A DNA stretch of 33,533 nucleotides from a virus: IMG/VR virus record IMGVR_UViG_3300031963_009720, positions 1-33,533 of that record. The stretch is one strand, 5' to 3'. The position numbers and the translations under genes are program-made. Position 1 is the stretch's first letter, and each line of letters starts with the position of its first letter. Under the pieces are notes generated by a model, which worked only from the letters and a program-made list of their open reading frames with translations, ran no database searches and was not told where the DNA came from. Of the stretch, positions 6,638 through 14,095 are shown one piece after another.

Positions 6638-9600
6638 ATGGCAACAGCACAAAAAGTATTCGTATCACCTGGTGTTTACACTACAGAGACTGATTTATCA
6701 TTCGTGGCTCAGAGTGTGGGGGTAACCACTTTAGGTATCGTTGGGGAGACCTTGACCGGCCCAGCCTTCGAACCAATTTTCATAACAAGTTTTGATCAGT
6801 TCCAAGCTCTCTTTGGACCTACGTCTCCTGAGAAATTTGTGAACACTCAAATCCCTAAATATGAAGCGGCTTACATTGCTAAGTCATATCTTCAACAATC
6901 AAACCAATTGTTCGTTACAAGAATTCTTGGTTTATCAGGATATGATGCGGGTCCTTCATGGTCATTCACAACAATAGCAAATGTGAATCCTACTACAATT
7001 GGAACTTCAGGTTCTTCTGTAGATTTCGTCTATAGTTTCTCAGGAAACAGTGGAGGGACAATAAATCTAACTCAAGGTACAATGCCAAGTATTATTTGGA
7101 ATAACCTTGATACACCGTATACTCAAAATAACGGTTCGACTTCATCTTTAAGAGATGATATCGAGGCTCAAATTATGGGTATTGCAAACGCTTCGGGATC
7201 AACTTCAGGATCGAGTTTGTATGTGTATGGTGCTATTGATACACAAGATCTAATAGATTTGACGGGTGGTACATACACAGATGTTACTAACGTTTTCAGT
7301 GTAAGTGATTTGGATAACTCTAATATTGTGTTCTCCGCAGAATCAAACGATGAGTGGTATTATGCAACCTTCGACAAACCAAATACTTCTCAGACAGGAT
7401 ATAGTGGTTATTCATTCTTGAACTACGTATCAACAATTAATGGTCAAGGTTCAGCAACATATGCTACTTTCTCAGGTGCTATGTCAGGTTCGGTTTATTA
7501 TTATTCAGGTACTTCTTACTCTGAGTACGACAACGTTGTTGTTGCTACTTTGAGATCAAGAGGTATTTCGCTTTATAATGCAACAACTGCGGGTCCAAGA
7601 TATCAAGTATCTGGTTTAACAGATCTTGGATTGGATATTTCAGGTTCATATTCAGGATTGACTTCAAATCCATACTCAACTTTTGCAATTACGGGTACAA
7701 CTTATGAAGGTGACAATTTCTCATTTGAGACTTCGTTCCAATCTTCAGACTCCGAATATATTACAAAAGTATTGAGTATTTCTAATTTCTCAAAATCAAG
7801 ATTGGATGTTCCTGTATTCGTGGAGGAAGTTTATCAAACAATGTTAAACTGGTCTTACAATAACGGTTACATTCGTGGTATCAATTCTGAGTTCGTAGCT
7901 TTACCAGAAGCTAGAAACGGAGATTTGACATCAATCGCTAACAACCTATTCCAATACCAAAGTCCAAGAACACCTTGGGTTGTTTCTGAACTTAGAGGTA
8001 ATAAAGTTTATAATCTTTTCAAATTCGTTTCTATCTCTGATGGAGACGCAGCGAATACGCAAGTTAAAATCTCAATCATGAACATGTCGTTCAATAACTC
8101 GACATTTGATATCATGGTTAGATCGTTCTTCGATACAGATGCTAATCCTGTAGTTCTTGAGAAATACACTAACTGTACAATGGATCCAAATTCTAACTCA
8201 TTCGTGGCTAAGAAAATTGGTTCTTCAGATGGGGAGTATCCTCTGAATTCAGCATACATCATGATTGAGTTATCAGAAGAATATCCAATCGATGCACTTC
8301 CTTGTGGATTCGAGGGTTATACTATGAGAGATTATCAAGGTAATACTCAATCACCAATCCCAATTTATAAGACAGCATATAATTTCCCTGGTCAAGTAAT
8401 TTACAACCCTCCTTTTGGAACAACTAATGGTGGATCTAATGTGGTTACAAGTTCAGGTGATAACGTAAGAAGAACTTTCTTAGGTTTCTCTAATACAATT
8501 GGTATTGATGAATCGTTCTTACAATTTAAAGGATTCCAAAACATAGCTAACCATTGTGGTACAAACGCTGAAATTCCTTTCAATTATAGAACCAAAGGTT
8601 TCCACATGGATTCAGGTGCGACTGTTGTTACAATTGCAAATACATTCATGACCAGTGGTCAAACAGCATTTGAGGTTGGAGATGCTAGTTTCAACTCTGA
8701 ACCAACTTCTCCTGAGAATCCTTACTACAGAATCTTCGCAAGAAAGTTCACACTATGTTTTGCGGGTGGATTCGATGGTTGGGATATCTACAGAGAATCA
8801 AGAACAAATACCGATGAATATATCTTAGGTGCTTCAGGTTACTTAAAAGGTGCTTGTCCTACTTCAAGATATCCTTCAGCGACAGGATGGGGAGCTTTCA
8901 GAGATTATGCATACGGTGATAACGTATCAAATTGGGGAAGTAGTGACTACTACGCATACCAATTGGGTATTACAACATTTGCAAATCCTGAAGCAACTAA
9001 CATTAACGTGTTTGTTACTCCTGGTATTGATTATGTAAACAATAGTGGTCTTGTTGAATACGCAGTTGACATGGTTGAGGATGACAGAGCAGATTCTATC
9101 TATATCTGTACTACTCCTGACTATGATATGTTCCTACCAACAACTTACGATAACGTAGGTTTAATTTACCCAACCGAAGCGGTAAACAATTTGGAAGAAA
9201 CAGGTATCGACTCTAACTATACAGCGACATACTATCCTTGGATCTTAACTAGAGATACTGTTAATAACACACAACTTTATATTCCTGCAACAGGTGAAGT
9301 TTGTAGAAACTTAGCATTGACAGACAACATTGCTTTCCCATGGTACGCATCAGCGGGTTACACAAGAGGTCTTGTTAATTCAATCAAAGCGAGAATCAAA
9401 CTAACTCAAGAAAACAGAGATACCTTGTATCAAGGAAGAATTAACCCAATCGCAACCTTCTCTGATGTAGGTACAGTAATTTGGGGTAACAAAACTCTAC
9501 AAGTTGCAGAATCTGCTCTTGATAGACTTAATGTTAGAAGACTTCTATTACAAGCTCGTAAGTTGATTTCGGCAGTAGCAGTAAGATTGTTGTTCGAACA

Positions 9601-9832
9601 AAACGACGAGATCGTAAGACAACAATTCTTGGATAGTGTGAACCCTATCATGGATTCAATCAGAAGAGACAGAGGTGTTTACGATTTCCGTGTAACAGTT
9701 TCTTCATCTCCTGAAGATCTTGACAGAAATACACTAACAGGTAAAATTTATCTTAAACCTACGAAGTCTCTTGAATTCATCGATATCGAATTCTTGATTA
9801 CACCAGCAGGTGCGACTTTCGAAAATATCTAA
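6638..9832 (+). CDS. Contractile tail sheath protein (gp18-like), enlarged
   Basis: The 1064-residue protein has the conserved tail-sheath ends. The N terminus reads VFVSPGVYTTETDLSFVAQSVGVTTLGIVG with TGPAFEPIFITSFDQFQALFG. The C-terminal domain (about 900-1064) contains the sheath core ...GLVNSIKARIKLTQENRDTL, INPIATFSDVGTVIWGNKTLQ, a long Arg/Leu helix (ALDRLNVRRLLLQARKLISA), and a final strand EFIDIEFLITPAG. T4 gp18 is 659 residues; here about 400 extra residues lie mainly between about 110 and 500, rich in Ser, Gly, Tyr and Thr, and probably form surface domains on the outside of the tail. The sheath contracts around the tube on infection. It has its own candidate late promoter and is followed 8 bases later by a strong terminator, as expected for a major virion protein. 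Confidence 0.96.
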   Translation: MATAQKVFVSPGVYTTETDLSFVAQSVGVTTLGIVGETLTGPAFEPIFITSFDQFQALFGPTSPEKFVNTQIPKYEAAYIAKSYLQQSNQLFVTRILGLSGYDAGPSWSFTTIANVNPTTIGTSGSSVDFVYSFSGNSGGTINLTQGTMPSIIWNNLDTPYTQNNGSTSSLRDDIEAQIMGIANASGSTSGSSLYVYGAIDTQDLIDLTGGTYTDVTNVFSVSDLDNSNIVFSAESNDEWYYATFDKPNTSQTGYSGYSFLNYVSTINGQGSATYATFSGAMSGSVYYYSGTSYSEYDNVVVATLRSRGISLYNATTAGPRYQVSGLTDLGLDISGSYSGLTSNPYSTFAITGTTYEGDNFSFETSFQSSDSEYITKVLSISNFSKSRLDVPVFVEEVYQTMLNWSYNNGYIRGINSEFVALPEARNGDLTSIANNLFQYQSPRTPWVVSELRGNKVYNLFKFVSISDGDAANTQVKISIMNMSFNNSTFDIMVRSFFDTDANPVVLEKYTNCTMDPNSNSFVAKKIGSSDGEYPLNSAYIMIELSEEYPIDALPCGFEGYTMRDYQGNTQSPIPIYKTAYNFPGQVIYNPPFGTTNGGSNVVTSSGDNVRRTFLGFSNTIGIDESFLQFKGFQNIANHCGTNAEIPFNYRTKGFHMDSGATVVTIANTFMTSGQTAFEVGDASFNSEPTSPENPYYRIFARKFTLCFAGGFDGWDIYRESRTNTDEYILGASGYLKGACPTSRYPSATGWGAFRDYAYGDNVSNWGSSDYYAYQLGITTFANPEATNINVFVTPGIDYVNNSGLVEYAVDMVEDDRADSIYICTTPDYDMFLPTTYDNVGLIYPTEAVNNLEETGIDSNYTATYYPWILTRDTVNNTQLYIPATGEVCRNLALTDNIAFPWYASAGYTRGLVNSIKARIKLTQENRDTLYQGRINPIATFSDVGTVIWGNKTLQVAESALDRLNVRRLLLQARKLISAVAVRLLFEQNDEIVRQQFLDSVNPIMDSIRRDRGVYDFRVTVSSSPEDLDRNTLTGKIYLKPTKSLEFIDIEFLITPAGATFENI

Positions 9833-9840
9833 TAAAATAT

Positions 9841-9864
9841 GGGGGGACTAGTTCCCCCCTTTTT
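9841..9864 (+). terminator. Rho-independent terminator after the sheath gene
   Basis: GGGGGGA (9841-9847) pairs with TCCCCCC (9853-9859) around a 5-base loop and is followed by five T residues. It ends 8 bases before the first ATG of the HAD gene. Confidence 0.9.
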
Positions 9865-9872
9865 AGCCAAAC

Positions 9873-10694
9873 ATGAAAAAAGAATTTAGGGAAGGTTTTA
9901 CGGAAAAAGGAAGTCCCGATATGAAATATTACGCATTTGATTGGGACGACAATATTGTTCATATGCCAACTGAAATTGTACTCAAAACTGAAGATGGTGA
10001 TGAGATTGGTATGTCTACCGCAGATTTTGCCGAGTATAGAGGTAAAATAGGTAAAGAGAATTTTGATTATAAAGGTGATGTAATTGTTGGTCTTGCTGAA
10101 GATCCGTTTAGAAACTTCAGAACAGCAGGAGATAAACAGTTCCTGATAGATGCAATGAAAGCAAAACAAGGACCAGCATTCGATGATTTCAGAGAAGCTA
10201 TCAACAATGGTTCAATTTTTTCTATCATCACTGCAAGAGGTCACAATCCAAATACAATTAAACAAGCCGTTTACAATTATATCATAAATAATTTTAATGG
10301 TATAAGTAAGGAGGAGTTATTAAAGAACCTTAAGAAGTACCGTTCATTTGTGGGTGAAGAAGAAATGACGGACGACGAATTAATCAAGACATATTTAGAA
10401 CTCAACAAATACCACCCCGTGTCTTTTGGAGATGAAGGAGCTGCGAAGAATCCTGAAGAGGCGAAGGTCGAGGCAATGGAGGGGTTTGTAAACTACATCA
10501 AAGCCATGGCGGCTTTATTAAACAAAAGAGCATTCCTTAAAAAAGACATTGCAAATAAATTCACACCTAGTATTGGATTTTCTGATGATGACATTAGAAA
10601 TGTAGAAGTAATGAAGAAAAGGTTTGATAAAGATCCAGATAATATTGTTAAAACTTATTATACTGGAACTGGAAAGAAATCTAGAATGGAATAA
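9873..10694 (+). CDS. HAD-superfamily phosphatase-like protein
   Basis: The 273-residue product carries the haloacid dehalogenase active-site motifs: motif I at 22-26 (FDWDD, nucleophile Asp23 and acid Asp25), motif II at 118-121 (IITA, Thr120), and motif IV at 236-240 (FSDDD). Between II and IV an Asp/Glu/Lys-rich helical insert resembles a cap or substrate domain. The substrate is not predictable; nucleotides, polynucleotide 3' ends or phosphoproteins are possible. The gene is inserted between sheath and tube, which are adjacent in T4. The start may be the ATG at 9873 or at 9921 (MKYYAFDWDD), where AAGGAAG precedes with better spacing; the first 16 residues are charged and dispensable to the fold. 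The sheath terminator just upstream implies low expression by read-through. Confidence 0.82.
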   Translation: MKKEFREGFTEKGSPDMKYYAFDWDDNIVHMPTEIVLKTEDGDEIGMSTADFAEYRGKIGKENFDYKGDVIVGLAEDPFRNFRTAGDKQFLIDAMKAKQGPAFDDFREAINNGSIFSIITARGHNPNTIKQAVYNYIINNFNGISKEELLKNLKKYRSFVGEEEMTDDELIKTYLELNKYHPVSFGDEGAAKNPEEAKVEAMEGFVNYIKAMAALLNKRAFLKKDIANKFTPSIGFSDDDIRNVEVMKKRFDKDPDNIVKTYYTGTGKKSRME

Positions 10695-10745
10695 TGAATA
10701 TCTTTTTTCACCGAATAAGTAAATAGAAAAAAATTTTCGGGGATA

Positions 10746-10753
10746 TATTTATA
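10746..10753 (+). promoter_or_regulatory. TATTTATA candidate late promoter of the tail tube gene
   Basis: The octamer lies 32 bases before the ATG at 10786, within a leader free of Gs after the motif. It is the clearest copy, together with that at 6598. Confidence 0.5.
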
Positions 10754-10785
10754 CTTATAAACACAAAAACAAAAATTAATATATT

Positions 10786-11274
10786 ATGGCTGACTTACTG
10801 ATGAAAATGCCGATACCCTACGAACCGAAACGTCAGAATAGATTTATTCTGAGATTCCCTTCGACTTTGGGTATAAATGAGTGGTTCGTGGAATCCGCGG
10901 CCAGACCTCACATTACAATCAATGCGACGGAAATTCAATTCCTTAATACATCAACTTATGTTGCTGGTAGATTTACATGGCAAACAATCCCTGTAACCTT
11001 CCGTGACCCAATTGGACCTTCAGCGGCTCAAGCTCTTATGGAGTGGGTTCGTTTACACGCTGAGTCTGTAACAGGACGTATGGGATACGCAGCAGGTTAC
11101 AAGAAAGATATTGACCTTGAAATGTTGGACCCAACAGGAGTTGTTGTTGAGAAATGGATCCTTTATGGAACTTTCTTAACAGATGTTAACTTCAACGCTT
11201 TATCTTATTCACAAGATGCGTTGGCAAACATTTCTACAACTTTGAGAATGGATAGATGTGTTCTTGTATATTAA
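10786..11274 (+). CDS. Tail tube protein (gp19-like)
   Basis: The 162 residues equal the T4 gp19 length (163). Diagnostic features are the start MADLLMKMPIPYEPKRQNRF, the FxLRFP strand, the IxATEIQFLNTSTYVAGRFTW segment, VTFRDPIGPSAAQALMEWV and the closing beta strands DVNFNALSYSQDALANISTTLR, all typical of phage tube and Hcp-like folds. Stacked hexamers form the DNA channel inside the sheath. It has its own candidate late promoter and is closed by a strong terminator, so it is a high-expression monocistron. No sign of rearrangement is seen. Confidence 0.95.
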   Translation: MADLLMKMPIPYEPKRQNRFILRFPSTLGINEWFVESAARPHITINATEIQFLNTSTYVAGRFTWQTIPVTFRDPIGPSAAQALMEWVRLHAESVTGRMGYAAGYKKDIDLEMLDPTGVVVEKWILYGTFLTDVNFNALSYSQDALANISTTLRMDRCVLVY

Positions 11275-11306
11275 TTCTTTAAAAAAAGTAAAGTCAGTTT
11301 ATATTT

Positions 11307-11338
11307 AACCGTGGAGACAAAACTCCACGGTTTTTTTT
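11307..11338 (+). terminator. Rho-independent terminator ending exactly at the next start codon
   Basis: AACCGTGGAG (11307-11316) pairs with CTCCACGGTT (11323-11332) around a 6-base loop, followed by a run of eight T residues (11331-11338). The ATG of the gp26-like gene begins at 11339, directly after the T run. Confidence 0.93.
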
Positions 11339-12082
11339 ATGGATAGTCAAACACAACAATACGCGACACAAAATTTAAACCTACCTCATGACGTGGTGCC
11401 TTTACCATCGGGTGGTGTTTTTTATAAGAACAAAAAATCTGCAGTTAAGGTTGGATATCTCACTGCAAACGATGAAAATATCATCTTGGGTGGAGGAACC
11501 AATCTAACAATGGACCTCATCAGGGCTAAGTTATATGAACCTGATATGAAACCTGAAGACTTGGTTGAAACAGATATCGAGGCAATCCTTATTTTCTTGA
11601 GAAACACATCTTTCGGACCTGAAATTCAAATGACAGTGAACGATCCTAAAACTAATAAAAGTTTCGAAGCGGTTGTTTCATTGGCAGAGTTGAATATTAA
11701 AAAGGGGGTCGAACCTGATGCGGAAGGTTTATTCGAAACTACATTACCCGTATCCAACAGTGTTGTGAAAATTAGACCACTCACACTCGGACAAATAAAT
11801 GAAATTTCTGCAATGGTTGACCAATATCCAAAAGGTAGACCAGCACCAAGAATCACATGGAGACTCGAGAGACAAATTGTTGAGGTTGATGGGTCAAGAG
11901 ATAGAGCACAGATTGCTCAGTTCGTGAGTAGGATGATGATTGCGGATTCCAAACACATAAGAAAATTCTTGGATGACAACGAGCCAAGACTTGATATGCA
12001 ACGTGTTGTAACAACCCCATCAGGAGATAAGCTAACCGTATTCGTTGGCTTTGGGGTGGACTTTTTTCGTCCTTTCTTCTGA
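11339..12082 (+). CDS. gp26-like T4 baseplate/tail assembly chaperone, N-terminal product
   Basis: The 247-residue product begins MDSQTQQYATQNLNLPHDVVPLPSGGVFY and continues VGYLTANDENIIL, the LPSxGxxY...LTAxDE pattern of the T4 baseplate gp26-like family. Later it has FEAVVSLAELN and VVKIRPLTLGQINEISAM. It lies between tube and tape measure, where phages place tail assembly chaperones that coat the tape measure during tail growth. It ends FFRPFF with a stop at 12080; a second frame (+1) runs on from 12045 to 12227 with a gp51-like sequence. The start is unavoidable: the next stop upstream in frame is at 11306 and no other ATG lies between. Translation from an ATG directly after a U-tract without a Shine-Dalgarno site suggests low output. 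Confidence 0.8.
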   Translation: MDSQTQQYATQNLNLPHDVVPLPSGGVFYKNKKSAVKVGYLTANDENIILGGGTNLTMDLIRAKLYEPDMKPEDLVETDIEAILIFLRNTSFGPEIQMTVNDPKTNKSFEAVVSLAELNIKKGVEPDAEGLFETTLPVSNSVVKIRPLTLGQINEISAMVDQYPKGRPAPRITWRLERQIVEVDGSRDRAQIAQFVSRMMIADSKHIRKFLDDNEPRLDMQRVVTTPSGDKLTVFVGFGVDFFRPFF

Positions 12083-12227
12083 TTATAGAAAATCTCAAAT
12101 TGATGAATTCTATTATTTGAGTACATTAATGAAGATCAGTTGGCAGGATTTTTTGATTATGCCAGTTTTTGTGAGGAAGTATCTACTTGAAAAGTGGATT
12201 GAAGATAATAAAAAAGATGGGACCTAA
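12045..12227 (+). CDS. gp51-like C-terminal extension in the +1 frame
   Basis: This frame overlaps the gp26-like gene and is open from before 12045 to a stop ending at 12227. The only in-frame initiator near the overlap is a TTG at 12045 with no ribosome-binding site. The unique part reads SSDYRKSQIDEFYYLSTLMK followed by ISWQDFLIMPVFVRKYLLEKWIEDNKK, a helical F-YYL...W-D-L-x-MPV-x-RKY pattern seen at the C terminus of tail assembly chaperones and gp51-type baseplate proteins. It is therefore probably not an independent gene but the C-terminal domain of a frameshift fusion of about 295 residues. T4 encodes gp26 and gp51 as separate genes. Exact fusion residues are inferred from the slippery site at 12062-12068. 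Confidence 0.6.
   Translation: MALGWTFFVLSSDYRKSQIDEFYYLSTLMKISWQDFLIMPVFVRKYLLEKWIEDNKKDGT
12062..12068 (+). promoter_or_regulatory. Candidate +1 translational frameshift site (T6-C)
   Basis: Frame 1 reads GAC TTT TTT CGT CCT. Slippage of tRNA-Phe from TTT (12065-12067) to TTC (12066-12068) moves to frame GTC CTT TCT, which stays open to 12227. The gp26 frame stops 12 bases later at 12080. A single-base homopolymer error in the T6 run would give the same picture. Confidence 0.5.
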
Positions 12228-12242
12228 AATTGGTCCCTCTTC

Positions 12243-12250
12243 TATTTATA
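12243..12250 (+). promoter_or_regulatory. TATTTATA motif before tape measure gene
   Basis: The octamer lies 13 bases before the ATG at 12264. The leader AGAAAATACAGTC has no Shine-Dalgarno site. Confidence 0.4.
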
Positions 12251-12263
12251 AGAAAATACAGTC

Positions 12264-14057
12264 ATGGCTGGAGAAGATTTAGATTCGTTAGGAACATATG
12301 ATGAGGAACTGAAAAAGTTTGCCAAAATTCCTGGTGAAATTGCTGATGCTATTCAGAATCTGAATCTTTATGCGAGTGATGTGAATAGGACCTTTGGTCA
12401 AATGAGACAGCGTATAAGTGATGCTGTCCGTGAAATATCTTTAGCCACTCCTGAATTGAACAAAGTAGGTGGAACCGCGAAGGATGCCACTCAGACTATT
12501 ATTGACACGTCAAGTGCTTTAAAAAAGAATGTTATTGCTTCAAGTGAGGCAATCACCGAGTTGTTTACAACTTCAAAGGTTTTAGGGAAGGATGTTGAGA
12601 GTATAGTCTCTACAATGGCTGATGTGGGTATCCAATTTGGAAATGTTCAGGAAAATATGGTCGGAGCTGTTAATTACGTACAATCTATTGGTATGAATAC
12701 CCAACAGATAATGGGAGACGTTGTTAACAATGCCGAGTTACTGAACAGGTTCAACTTTGACGGAGGAGTACTTGGATTGACCAAAATGGCAGCACAATCC
12801 GCAATGTTGAGGGCGAATATGAGAGATGCCGAAAACTTCGCGGAAAAAGTTTTTGAACCAGAAGGAGCGATAGAAACCGCAGCCGCATTCCAAAGATTGG
12901 GAATTTCTGTTGGTGCGTTGTCAGATCCTTTTGCATTGATGAATGCTTCAATAAATGATCCTGCGGGTCTACAAATGTCTTTGGCGGAAGCTGCAAAGAA
13001 ATTCACAATATTTGACGAAAAAACGAAATCGTTCAAGATAGATCCAGGTGGAATCAGACAGATGAAAGAGCTGGCGAAGGCTGCTGGAATGTCTTACGAT
13101 AATTTCACTAAGATGGGATTAGCGGCAGCTAACTCCGAAAGATTATTTTCACAAATAAGATTTGCTGGTAATTTATCCGAAGAAGATAAGATGTACATCT
13201 CAAGTATTGCTGAAATGAAAGGTGGTGAATACCAAATCAAAGTAAGAGATGAAAAGGGTGAAGAGGTATTCAAAAATATACGTGACTTATCTGAAGAACA
13301 ACTCAAACAAGCTGTTGAACAAAATAAGAAAGAGCCGAAAACAATGGAAGAAATTGCTAAGGCTCAGATGGATACAGGAAAGGTAATGGCTGGAGATATT
13401 GCCTCAATAAGAAACAGAATTGTTTATGGTGTTGCCGGAGCAGATGGTGTAAGACAAATACCCGAAATAACAAGGAAGTTAGGGGAAAGTGTAACAGATG
13501 CTCTTCAAAAGATTGCTCCTGAAACAAAGGATATACAGAATGTGACAGGAAAGGCAATCACTGAGTTGGGTAAATCGATGGCCGATGTAATACAAGGTAA
13601 CAAATCATTCCAAGATGTAGGAAAAGAATTGATGGACAAACTCAAAGGATCAGGAGTTGATATTTCTCAATTTGCAGATAAGATGGGAACCCTCCCCGAA
13701 AAATTGATGGATTCTGTTTACGAAAAATTCAAAGATGATAGAAGTGAGTTAGGAAAAATGATTAGTGGTTACTTGAAACCTGGGTCTTCTGCAAGAGGAG
13801 AATTCCAAAAAGGAATGAAGTCTACGATGGATCTTGGTAAAATGACAAAGTCTGCCCAAGTTACAGAGTCCAAGACCGTGACACACGACGGTAAAATTAC
13901 TTTCGAATTCAAATCTGACGGTAGTATGGACCCACAAGTTGTCAGAACAATTGAGAAGTGGGTTGAATCACAAGAAGGTTCTAAGAAACTTTATACATTA
14001 TTGTCCACAATGAAAGACGCTACGGGACAATCCATACTTGAAAAGGCAAAGAAATAA
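12264..14057 (+). CDS. Tail length tape-measure protein (gp29-like)
   Basis: At 597 residues it is almost exactly the length of T4 gp29 (590), implying a tail of similar length, about 100 nm. The sequence is strongly helical, rich in Ala, Met, Lys and Glu, with long amphipathic stretches (ADAIQNLNLYASDVNRTFGQ; ELFTTSKVLGKDVESIVSTM; VVNNAELLNRFNFD) and no cysteine. A FNFDGGVLGLTKMAAQSAML segment is similar to those in many tape measures. The C-terminal 70 residues turn beta-rich (KTVTHDGKITFEFKSDGSMD), likely the baseplate-proximal end. The position after the chaperone pair and before the baseplate genes supports this. No membrane segments are visible, which differs from many siphovirus tape measures but fits T4. 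Confidence 0.85.
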   Translation: MAGEDLDSLGTYDEELKKFAKIPGEIADAIQNLNLYASDVNRTFGQMRQRISDAVREISLATPELNKVGGTAKDATQTIIDTSSALKKNVIASSEAITELFTTSKVLGKDVESIVSTMADVGIQFGNVQENMVGAVNYVQSIGMNTQQIMGDVVNNAELLNRFNFDGGVLGLTKMAAQSAMLRANMRDAENFAEKVFEPEGAIETAAAFQRLGISVGALSDPFALMNASINDPAGLQMSLAEAAKKFTIFDEKTKSFKIDPGGIRQMKELAKAAGMSYDNFTKMGLAAANSERLFSQIRFAGNLSEEDKMYISSIAEMKGGEYQIKVRDEKGEEVFKNIRDLSEEQLKQAVEQNKKEPKTMEEIAKAQMDTGKVMAGDIASIRNRIVYGVAGADGVRQIPEITRKLGESVTDALQKIAPETKDIQNVTGKAITELGKSMADVIQGNKSFQDVGKELMDKLKGSGVDISQFADKMGTLPEKLMDSVYEKFKDDRSELGKMISGYLKPGSSARGEFQKGMKSTMDLGKMTKSAQVTESKTVTHDGKITFEFKSDGSMDPQVVRTIEKWVESQEGSKKLYTLLSTMKDATGQSILEKAKK

Positions 14058-14073
14058 AAAATTAGCTTTTCCC

Positions 14074-14081
14074 TATTTATT
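14074..14081 (+). promoter_or_regulatory. TATTTATT motif before first giant baseplate gene
   Basis: The octamer lies 14 bases before the ATG at 14096 and may start the baseplate operon, whose next two genes overlap and have no separate motif. Confidence 0.35.
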
Positions 14082-14095
14082 ATAAAACAAACTGA

